The notes beneath the pieces are model-generated. The model ran no database searches and had not been told where the DNA came from. It saw nothing but the letters and a program-made list of their open reading frames with translations. Source: Verrucomicrobiales bacterium (GTDB lineage Bacteria; Verrucomicrobiota; Verrucomicrobiia; Verrucomicrobiales; DEV007). From it: 18,160 bases of DNA. The position numbers and the translations under genes are program-made. Below, one piece after another: positions 1-7,460 of the stretch; position 1 is the stretch's first letter, and every line of letters starts with the position of its first letter. Where the stretch lies: the NCBI GenBank assembly GCA_021648365.1, contig JAKISY010000095.1, forward strand, positions 1 to 18,160, read 5' to 3'.

Positions 1-379
1 TGCCGATGTTATGAGCATACATCACGCCGTTGCCCGAGCTCCCCTTATTGAGCAGTCCGTTGGATTGTTGGCTGGTGAGGATGTATTGAATGCAACGGTC
101 GAGATTTTTGGAATAGGTGCCGTGACCGGGGGTGTGGCCTTTGGACAAAAATGCCATGCCAGCGAGGGAGACGACACCGGTGGATTGTCCGTAACCGCCA
201 CCGAATGAACCGTCGTTGAGTTGTTGCGATGCGAGGTAGTCGAGTCCTCTTTCTACGGCGCGTTCGGCAGCTACTTTGTGCTTCAAAAATACCGAGTTAG
301 ACAAAGACTGGGCATGGCTGGAGACCGCTTGGGTGAAAACACTAGCAGTCAGAAATAAGCTGAAAAGGTAAAGTCGCAT
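1..379 (-). CDS. Secreted prenyltransferase/squalene-oxidase-repeat protein (N-terminal part, runs off the window)
   Basis: Reading leftwards from an ATG at 377-379, the frame stays open to the window edge (126 codons visible). It begins with a classical signal peptide: MRLYLF, a hydrophobic run, then a likely cleavage site after SSHA at about residue 23. The mature part reads AAERAVERGLDYLASQQ, NDGSFGGGYGQSTGVVSLAGMAFL and LDRCIQYILTSQQSNGLL. The pattern of a helix ending in L..QQ, then DGSFG, then T..V.LA..A is that of the alpha/alpha-barrel repeats of squalene cyclases and prenyltransferases. In secreted bacterial homologues these repeats usually lack cyclase catalysis, so I do not infer an enzyme. 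It starts 18 bases after the DUF4175 gene stops and is the sixth gene of the operon. No Shine-Dalgarno is seen. The C-terminus and any catalytic motif lie outside the window. Confidence 0.85.
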   Translation of the reverse strand, partial: MRLYLFSLFLTASVFTQAVSSHAQSLSNSVFLKHKVAAERAVERGLDYLASQQLNDGSFGGGYGQSTGVVSLAGMAFLSKGHTPGHGTYSKNLDRCIQYILTSQQSNGLLNKGSSGNGVMYAHNIG

Positions 380-397
380 TGGAGAGGCTAGAGGGGG

Positions 398-3300
398 CTA
401 TTTTTTGGAAGCTTGGTTGGCGATGGCTCTGAAGTAACGTTGCACGAGGTCGCGGTATTCTTCGGGGGTGGTTTCGCCGTTTTGATTGGAACTGCCTGCT
501 TGCAAGGTGCCTTTCATTCTGGCCCAATCGGAAAAGGTGATGCCGAGCTTAGCTAATTCGGGTGGCACGCCACTGCCGTCCATGTCTGGAGTTTTACCGC
601 CATCACTGAGCTGGGGTTTGGATTCTGACTCTGATTCGCGAGGATCGGATTGTTGTGAGCCGTCTTGTTCGCTTGCCTGCGCTTGCTGTTGACCTGCGAG
701 TTTCTCTAAAGCGGCTTGGGCTAATTGTTGCAGGGTGTCGGCTGCTTTTTGAGCTTTGTCGGAGGCTTGTTGTTCGCTTTTGGCATCAGAAGCTTGTGCG
801 ACATCCTGGTAGCTTTGGGCAAGGTCTTTGCTCTGCAAGGCTTGGCTTTTCATTTTGTCACTGGATAACTTATCAGCTTGTTGCTGCAAGCTTTTGGCGG
901 CTTGCTCTAATTGCGCAGCCGCGGCTTTGAATGCATTCTCTGCATTTTTTTGAGAGCTTTGAGATTGTGCCAAAGCTTGTTTGCTTTGTGGCGACAATGG
1001 GGTTTTGGCGGGATTTTTTTGTTGTTGTCGTTGGCTTTGTTCTGCGCGTTCCTGAGCTTGTTTGGCTTGGGTGAGTTGTTGGCTGGCTCGATCGGCTTGG
1101 CTTTTGGCTGATTTTAGCAGGCTTTCAGCTTGAGCTGCGCGGCTTTTAGCGGTGGCTTGTTTTGCCATCTGGGTGTCATTTTCTAAACTATCGGCTTGTT
1201 CTGAGAGTTGTTCAGCTTGTTGTGCGAGCTGCTCTTCCTGCATCGTCAAAGCTTCTTCTAGCTCTCCGGATTGGATGGACTGGATTTGTTTCTGAACGCT
1301 TTGTTGGCGTTGTTTGAGCTCTGCTATTTTTTGTGCTGTAGGGGAACTGGGCTTAGCTGATTTTTTAGCACCATCGGATTTGTCTGCCATTTTTTCCTGT
1401 TGCTTGTCTGAGGGCGATGATTTTTTATTATCTGATGGAGAAGGCTCACCTTTTGCAGCAGCTGCCTTGTTCGCTGCAGCTGTTTTTTCAGCATCCGCTT
1501 TAGTATCTTTAGCCGCCGCTTGCGCTGCTTGCTTGGACTCAGCGTCGGGGGGCGTGGCGGCATCTTGTGCGCTTTGCAAATCTTGTGAAGCTTTTTGCGC
1601 GGCGTCCATAGCTTCTTTGAGCTGTTCTTTTTCTAGCGCTTTGGCAGCTTCGCTGGTGCTGTTGACTGCCAGATCTAATGAGGGAGTTTGCGCGTCTGCT
1701 TGCTTGGAATCGGGGGTATCTGGATTTTCTGGATTGGCCTTATCTTTAGTTTCAGCTTTTTGTTGCTTGAGAGTCAGGTCTAGTTTTTGGGTGTCTTTGG
1801 CGATAGCGTCTTGTTCTTTGGCGAGATTGCTAAGCAGTTGTTTGCGCAGGGCGTCTTGGGCGTTGTCTTTACTGGCGTGTTGGGTAGCTTTTTGGATGTC
1901 CGCTTGTTCTTTGCTCAGTTGCCGTGCTTGATCGGCCAGTTGTTGTGCTTTTTGCTGTTGCTGTTTTAAGACATCTTTGAGGGCAGCTTCATTTTCTTTG
2001 AGGATGTCGCCAAGTTGGTTCTGTAGTTGTTTTTGTTGCTGTTGCCATTTAGCAAAGTCTTGCGCTCTTTTTTTCTGCTCTTGTGGGGTGGGTTGTTTTT
2101 GTGGATCACTAGCTTCTGAAGCGGCTCGCTTGGCGGACTGTTCTGCTGTTTTGGCGAGTTGGCGTTGATTACCAGCTAGGTCATTGAGCTTGGCGATCAT
2201 TTGCACTTCGGGTTGTGATTCTTTTAAAGATTTTGAGATTTGTGCAATTTCATTGAGTGCGCTTTCGATTTCTTTTTTAGCTTCTTGGGCCTTTTCGATG
2301 CGTTGCTGTTTTTGGTCGCTTAAAGGGATTTGGTTAGCGGCTTCTCTGGCTTTGGCGATTTGCTCCTTGTTGAGTTTTTCTATCTGTTGCGCTTGACGGT
2401 CAAAAGCGGTTTGTTTCATCTTTTCACTGATGTCGCGCAGAGTTTCGTGAGCGCTTTTTGCTTTCTCGCGAAATTGATCGAGTTCGCGTGTTGCTTCGGG
2501 GGAAAGGGTTTCGCTTCTTTTGAGCTGGGCTTCTGCCTGTGCGACTTCGCTGCGAGCTTGTCTGAGATCGTTATTGGCTTTGCTGAGTGCTTGCTCCAGT
2601 TCACGTCGATCGGCGGTGATTTTTTGCTGCACTAAGGATTGCGCGTTGTTATCCAAGTGCACGGTGATGACTTCGCTCAAGGTTTCATGTGGACCCTGGT
2701 ATTCTGGCGGCAAGTTGTCTCGCACGCGGATTTGCACGCTGAGCTTTCTTGTTTGATCGGTGAGTTCTAGGGAGCTGATATCGAGGGCGGTTTTACCGTT
2801 CCAATGACCGAGGGCACTGGTGGAAGAGCCCGGTAAGGGCTGCGTGATGATCAGAGGTTTACTTTCTCCGTCTCGGCGCACGATCAGGTCTAGGGAGCTG
2901 AAGCCGAAGTCTTCTTTGAGGGTGTATTCGATCGGTAGGGTTTCACTGCGTTTGAGTTTGAGTTCTCGGATTTGAGGTGCTGTGATGTTGATTTCTGGCG
3001 CTCGGTCTGGCACGGCGTGGATGGCATAGGTGGAGGGGATGTTTTCGAAATCATTGCGATCTTTGAGCAATAATATCCAATTCCCTGTGGTATCGGGTTT
3101 GAGTGGAAAGCTCCAAGATACTTGGGGTTTGATGGGGTTGATGGTGGCTTCGCTGGCTAGAATTTTATCATTGATGCTAAGCGTAGCGGTGGTGATGACC
3201 TTGTTGAGTTGTGCCGTGACCGTGACTTGGGTGTGCTCTACGGCTGAGATGTCGCCATTTTTGCTTTCGACTTCGAGAGGATCTAAACCGGTGTAGGGTG

Positions 3301-4228
3301 GGTATTGATAGCGTAGGGTGAGCTTTTCTACCTCTGGCAGCGGCACGGCATCTACTTGGTAATATCGACTGACGGCATTGCCAGCATTGATACGGTAGCG
3401 GAAGCTCTCTGCTACGGCGGGGAAGGTGATGGTGAAGGTCTGGGTGCCATCGGCTTGGCTTTCGAGCAGTTGCATGCTTTCGACGGATTCCTTGCCAGTT
3501 TCTTCGCTGCTACGGCGCAGGGTGACACGGCGGATGTGTTTGTTTTTGATGCTCATCTGCACGGTCACGCTTTCGCCTATGGGTATGCTTATGTCGCCTG
3601 GATCAACGGTCAAGGTATTGGAGTAGGCGTTGCCGATGTCGAGAAAGGGGGCGATGGCGCGGGCAAATAACACGCCGGTTTGACGTGGCCAGATAAGTAG
3701 CAGGATGAGGAGAAAGGCTGCGACAGTGGCTGCTGCGTAAAAAAAACGTTGGGTTTTTTTGTTATCAAATTCACTTTCAGGCGAGACGTCTTTCACGTCG
3801 ATGACCGCCGAGTTGACGAGTTCATCGATCAACTCCTGCGAACCGCGTATGGAATCGGGGTCGTCGCTGCGCATCAGCTCGACGGCGCTGGAAATACGCT
3901 CTTGTAAGTCGGGATGGCGGGTTTCGAGAATACGTGCGATGTGGGTGAGGGTGATTTTTCTAGATAAGGGCTGGATCAAAAAATGCCAAGCGATAGCGGT
4001 GGTGAAAGCTAGGCCGCAGAGGGAAAGTGCCCAGCGGGCGGCATCGGAGAAGAGCGTGAAGGAGGCGTCGATTGCCATGATCAGCAGGATCGAGATCAGC
4101 CCAGCGGCGATGGTCGCAAAAAGGCCGCGCAGGAAGATCAATCGTCTCACGCGGCGAATCAGACTGCGAAGTTTATCAACAATCGGGGTAGGCAGCTTGC
4201 GTATGTCGGAATCGGTGAGGGTGCTCAT
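398..4228 (-). CDS. DUF4175-family membrane protein with very long coiled coil
   Basis: 1276 residues from ATG. I recognise it as DUF4175-type from its architecture and position. There are two membrane segments near residues 34-54 and 64-86, a cytoplasmic-looking helical loop (LETRHPDLQERISSAVELMR), and a third membrane segment at about 163-180. Beta-rich, Ig-like stretches follow (about 200-530, including TLRYQYPPYTGLDP and VPDRAPEINI). Residues 535 to about 1200 form an extremely Q/A/K/E-rich coiled coil. The last 70 residues are a conserved-looking tail (GVPPELAKLGITFSDWARMK and TPEEYRDLVQRYFRAIANQ). The likely role is structural: an envelope-spanning scaffold partner of the VWA proteins encoded upstream. 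No catalytic motif is visible. It follows the VWA/amidotransferase-like gene after 39 bases that hold a tandem heptamer repeat. The long open frames on the opposite strand here are by-products of the repetitive composition. Family assignment is fairly sure; function is unknown. Confidence 0.85.
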   Translation of the reverse strand: MSTLTDSDIRKLPTPIVDKLRSLIRRVRRLIFLRGLFATIAAGLISILLIMAIDASFTLFSDAARWALSLCGLAFTTAIAWHFLIQPLSRKITLTHIARILETRHPDLQERISSAVELMRSDDPDSIRGSQELIDELVNSAVIDVKDVSPESEFDNKKTQRFFYAAATVAAFLLILLLIWPRQTGVLFARAIAPFLDIGNAYSNTLTVDPGDISIPIGESVTVQMSIKNKHIRRVTLRRSSEETGKESVESMQLLESQADGTQTFTITFPAVAESFRYRINAGNAVSRYYQVDAVPLPEVEKLTLRYQYPPYTGLDPLEVESKNGDISAVEHTQVTVTAQLNKVITTATLSINDKILASEATINPIKPQVSWSFPLKPDTTGNWILLLKDRNDFENIPSTYAIHAVPDRAPEINITAPQIRELKLKRSETLPIEYTLKEDFGFSSLDLIVRRDGESKPLIITQPLPGSSTSALGHWNGKTALDISSLELTDQTRKLSVQIRVRDNLPPEYQGPHETLSEVITVHLDNNAQSLVQQKITADRRELEQALSKANNDLRQARSEVAQAEAQLKRSETLSPEATRELDQFREKAKSAHETLRDISEKMKQTAFDRQAQQIEKLNKEQIAKAREAANQIPLSDQKQQRIEKAQEAKKEIESALNEIAQISKSLKESQPEVQMIAKLNDLAGNQRQLAKTAEQSAKRAASEASDPQKQPTPQEQKKRAQDFAKWQQQQKQLQNQLGDILKENEAALKDVLKQQQQKAQQLADQARQLSKEQADIQKATQHASKDNAQDALRKQLLSNLAKEQDAIAKDTQKLDLTLKQQKAETKDKANPENPDTPDSKQADAQTPSLDLAVNSTSEAAKALEKEQLKEAMDAAQKASQDLQSAQDAATPPDAESKQAAQAAAKDTKADAEKTAAANKAAAAKGEPSPSDNKKSSPSDKQQEKMADKSDGAKKSAKPSSPTAQKIAELKQRQQSVQKQIQSIQSGELEEALTMQEEQLAQQAEQLSEQADSLENDTQMAKQATAKSRAAQAESLLKSAKSQADRASQQLTQAKQAQERAEQSQRQQQKNPAKTPLSPQSKQALAQSQSSQKNAENAFKAAAAQLEQAAKSLQQQADKLSSDKMKSQALQSKDLAQSYQDVAQASDAKSEQQASDKAQKAADTLQQLAQAALEKLAGQQQAQASEQDGSQQSDPRESESESKPQLSDGGKTPDMDGSGVPPELAKLGITFSDWARMKGTLQAGSSNQNGETTPEEYRDLVQRYFRAIANQASKK

Positions 4229-4239
4229 GGGCTCTAAAA

Positions 4240-4267
4240 TTTGAGATTTGAGATTTGAGATTTGAAA
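4240..4267. repeat. Four tandem 7-bp units (TTTGAGA) between two operon genes
   Basis: On the plus strand TTTGAGA is at 4240-4246, 4247-4253 and 4254-4260, and TTTGAAA at 4261-4267. The array fills nearly all of the 39-base gap between the stop of the VWA/amidotransferase-like gene (4268) and the DUF4175 start (4228). It is therefore transcribed as CAAATCT-type repeats in the untranslated spacer. Slipped-strand copy-number change here would alter gene spacing without touching a reading frame. Confidence 0.85.
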
Positions 4268-7200
4268 TCAGGGCAGGCCTGCTTTGCGGCGGAAAATCCA
4301 TTCGGTGGTGAAGAGGATAATGAAGATTAACAATAAAGGCCATTTGTCCCAGAGGGTGATGTTGCGACGTTCGGTGAGGGTTTCTTTTGGGGCTCCAAAA
4401 TGGCTGATGAGTGAGCTGAGGTCGGTGAGCTTGGAGGTGCTTCCGTTGGTGAGCTGGGTGGAGTATTGTAGGAAGTCGGGGTCGGCAGTGAGCTCGGCTA
4501 ACTCGACGGGATTGCGAGTGGAGACGACGAGTAGATCGGTTTTGAGTTCGGTGAGATTGGATTCGACGTCTTCACTGAGGGCGCGACTGACTTGTTTGCT
4601 TTCTATTTTAATGGTGTATTTACCAGGATCTGGCAGCGCGGCGAGGGTGCTTTCATAGATGCCGTTGGAGCCGCTGCGGTAGGTGAGTGCCTGGCGGTGT
4701 AGGGCATTGCCCTGTTCGTCGATTAACTGAGCAAAGATGGTGCCGTCAGTGATAGGGCGTCGCTGTGGGTCGAGCAATTTGACGACTACTTTGATCGGGT
4801 CTGAAGGGGTGTAGGACAAATGGTCGGTGCCTAAGCGCACGTATTCAGAGCCGGAGCGTAGATTTTCGCCGGTTCCCCAACGCAGGACTTGTCCCCAAAA
4901 TCTGTGGTGATAGGTGTCGCCGACTCCATAGCGCAACCTCCACGTGCGATCGAAGTTGAGTTGCAGCACTTTGCCTAAGGCGTATTGTTGGCTGATGATG
5001 AGGGCGTTGTCTTGTTCAAATTGTTTGCGGTTGGCGAGTGCTTGTAAGGCTTTTTCGACTTCGGCGGGATTGATGTTGAGCGAGGATTTTTCATCGGCCC
5101 TGAGCAGTGCGCTGCCTGCGATAGGTTGGGCGTAGGCTAAGACCTCTGCGCCTTCTTTGATTTTGGTGGAAAACGAACGCCAATGCAGTTCCGGCATATT
5201 GTCCCATAAGCGGGCATTTTCTGCGCGGCTGGCGGAGAGTTGGGTGACTTGGCTGCTACGGCCTGCTTGAGTGAGACGTAGGTGATAAGCGGACTGCTTA
5301 GCTGGGCTTGATGCTTTATTAGCGTCTTGCCAGGTGGTGGGTGAAAGGTCGCGGAAGTGTTTGTTTTTGAAGGCATGAGGCATGTAGCGCTGTCCTGCTA
5401 CGGTGATCAATAAGGCGCCGCGTTGTGCGACAGATTTCTGGATGATCTGCCAGGTTTTCGAATCGATGGCTGCTGGTGGGATGTCGCCGAGGATGATGAC
5501 GTCAAACAGGCGCCATTCGGCTTCGTTCTGTGGTAGTCGTGTGGCTTCGGCGTCGCCAAATTTCCTCGACGCTGAGGCGTGCACTGCGGGTAGCGGCGCT
5601 TGTCCGTCGATGGGGTCGGGGTTGAGCAGCAAGTATTGCAGATGAACGGACTTGTCTCGTCCGTAAAACAGGTTTCTCAAGTAACGAAATTCCCAGCGTG
5701 GGTAACTGTCCACCAAGAGCACATTGGTGCGTTCGTCGGTGATGGCTACTTTGAATGCCCAGCTGTTGTTATCGGTGAACTGTTCGCTAGGATCGGGCTC
5801 TAGGGTGAGTTTGTAATCGTAGATGCCTTTTTCTTTAGGCAAATGCACAAAGCGAATTTCTTGTCGTGAGCTGACATCCTTGACTTCGATCACCTGCTCG
5901 CTGATCATTTGATCGTTGTTGGTGAGGGTGGCTTTGATTTTCTTACCACGCAAACCGTCTAACTTGATCTGAGTTTTCACCACAATCCGGTCGCCTAAGT
6001 AGATCGATTCGGGTGCGTCGAGGCTTAGGATGGCAGAATCTACGGGTCCCGTCTGGCTGCCTAGTGGTATCGCGCAAAGCGGTGAATTTTGTGCTGCCAT
6101 GCGGCGCAAATGGTCTTCTGGAAGAGTGCCGGCATTGTGGCGTCCGTCACTTAGCAGCAATACCCCTGCGAGCGACTCGGGAGAGGTGTTTTCCAGAATG
6201 TGATCGAGAGCCCCTGAGAGATCCGTCAGCGAGCGAAAGGTGGCACTACTTTCATGGCTAGCGAGTTTGCTTAGCTGTTGTGGATCGGAAATCTTTTCTA
6301 TGCCACGCGCAAAACGGTAGAAGCTGAGGTTGTAATCCTTGCCCAACTGATCGAGGAAGGTCGAGCTGCCTGGTTCTGTGGCTGAGGAGTCGGAGGTTTT
6401 TAGGATTTGTTGTGCGACTTCGATGCGAGTGTGTGCCGCGGCCTTGTCGATTGCTTGACCTTGGCTGTCATTGAGCTGGGCGAAAAAGGACTGGTCGAGT
6501 GCGTCTGTCAGTGCCGGCAGTGCGGAGAGGGTTTCGCTTAAAGTTTTGCTTAAGCTTTTGACTTGCTGGAGGAAGGGCGCAGCCTTGGGGGTTTTCGCTG
6601 CTGCTTGTGATGCTTTCAGTGCTTGGGTGGCGGGTCCTGTGAGTTTGGCATTCAAGTCATCTAAGCGTTTTTTTGCGTCGGCAGATAGTTGTGCTGAGGT
6701 GGCGATTTTCTGTAGCGCTTGAGTTGCCTCGGTGAGCGTATCGCCGCCATTTTTCAATAGAGTGGAGAGTTTTTCTTGGCTGGATTTGAGCAGTGCATCT
6801 TGATCTGGAGAAGACTCTAGGGCGGAGATTTGTGCCACTAAGGTTTGCTGCAAGGTTGCGATCTGTTTTTTGAACTTATGGGTTTTGGGACGTTTTTCTA
6901 GACCTGCTACGGCAAACAGTTCGGCACGATCCAATTGTTTCGAAAGAGGCAGAGCTTGCTCTGGTAAGTGCATGGATTGTGAGTCGTCAATGAGGATCAC
7001 CACTTCGCGATTGATTTCCCGGTCAATCAGAAACGAGCGCACGGGTTGCAGTAAAACTAAGAGTAACAAGACGAGGGCTACGCTTCTCAGGGAGAGCAGG
7101 AATAAACCTCTTTTGGGAGTGGTGAGAGATTTTTCTAACTGGTAGAGCGCGATCAGTAGCTCTAAAGAGAAGGCTCCAAAAAAAGCTAAGAAGGAGAGCG

Positions 7201-7444
7201 ACCAGTCAGTTGATAAAACTAAGAAGGCACCGAGGAATTGGAATAATGTCCAAAAGCTGGCATAGGCGGTGAGCGTGCCCAATAGGAAAAATGCTAAGTC
7301 CGCTGCACGCGATCCGCTGAAGCGTTCTTTGCGACGTAGCCAGTGCGTAGCGAACCACAAGGCTATCAGGATGACCGTGAGTGGGCTGGTGATGGCCCAA
7401 CTAAGTCCGGCGAGATCAGAGCGCTGTAAGCTTTCGAGGTTCAC
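4268..7444 (-). CDS. Membrane-anchored VWA protein with glutamine-amidotransferase-like domain
   Basis: 1058 residues from a GTG at 7442-7444. I prefer this start because it lies 16 bases after the BatA-like stop and leads directly into the first membrane segment. An upstream GTG at 7550-7552 would overlap the previous gene by 92 bases. Hydrophobic segments lie near residues 19-36, 48-66, 68-103 and 116-137. The VWA domain then opens with LIDDSQSM (MIDAS D153, S155, S157). The later MIDAS residues appear only at SLTDLSGAL (T407) and LLLSDGRHN (D433). About 175 helical, Q/A/K-rich residues (160-338) are inserted between them. Residues 573-700 (VLLVDSYPRWEFRYLRN and DVIILGDIPP) resemble the class I amidotransferase-like fold found in such proteins; no clear catalytic Cys is visible. 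A C-terminal membrane helix (WPLLLIFIILFTTEWIFRRK) ends the protein. It probably acts in a metal-dependent periplasmic protein complex with its operon partners. Confidence 0.85.
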   Translation of the reverse strand: MNLESLQRSDLAGLSWAITSPLTVILIALWFATHWLRRKERFSGSRAADLAFFLLGTLTAYASFWTLFQFLGAFLVLSTDWSLSFLAFFGAFSLELLIALYQLEKSLTTPKRGLFLLSLRSVALVLLLLVLLQPVRSFLIDREINREVVILIDDSQSMHLPEQALPLSKQLDRAELFAVAGLEKRPKTHKFKKQIATLQQTLVAQISALESSPDQDALLKSSQEKLSTLLKNGGDTLTEATQALQKIATSAQLSADAKKRLDDLNAKLTGPATQALKASQAAAKTPKAAPFLQQVKSLSKTLSETLSALPALTDALDQSFFAQLNDSQGQAIDKAAAHTRIEVAQQILKTSDSSATEPGSSTFLDQLGKDYNLSFYRFARGIEKISDPQQLSKLASHESSATFRSLTDLSGALDHILENTSPESLAGVLLLSDGRHNAGTLPEDHLRRMAAQNSPLCAIPLGSQTGPVDSAILSLDAPESIYLGDRIVVKTQIKLDGLRGKKIKATLTNNDQMISEQVIEVKDVSSRQEIRFVHLPKEKGIYDYKLTLEPDPSEQFTDNNSWAFKVAITDERTNVLLVDSYPRWEFRYLRNLFYGRDKSVHLQYLLLNPDPIDGQAPLPAVHASASRKFGDAEATRLPQNEAEWRLFDVIILGDIPPAAIDSKTWQIIQKSVAQRGALLITVAGQRYMPHAFKNKHFRDLSPTTWQDANKASSPAKQSAYHLRLTQAGRSSQVTQLSASRAENARLWDNMPELHWRSFSTKIKEGAEVLAYAQPIAGSALLRADEKSSLNINPAEVEKALQALANRKQFEQDNALIISQQYALGKVLQLNFDRTWRLRYGVGDTYHHRFWGQVLRWGTGENLRSGSEYVRLGTDHLSYTPSDPIKVVVKLLDPQRRPITDGTIFAQLIDEQGNALHRQALTYRSGSNGIYESTLAALPDPGKYTIKIESKQVSRALSEDVESNLTELKTDLLVVSTRNPVELAELTADPDFLQYSTQLTNGSTSKLTDLSSLISHFGAPKETLTERRNITLWDKWPLLLIFIILFTTEWIFRRKAGLP

Positions 7445-7460
7445 AAGTAAAAGGGTGTCT

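Noticed and set aside
11..208. Plus-strand ORF at the left edge
   Set aside because: The opposite strand encodes a clear signal peptide and squalene-oxidase-type repeats in one continuous frame, so this is its shadow.
1314..1931. 205-codon plus-strand ORF rich in Ser, Ala, Cys and Leu opposite the DUF4175 gene
   Set aside because: It is the antisense of the repetitive Q/A/K coiled-coil codons. It has an improbable Cys/Ser-rich composition, no ribosome site and no family resemblance.
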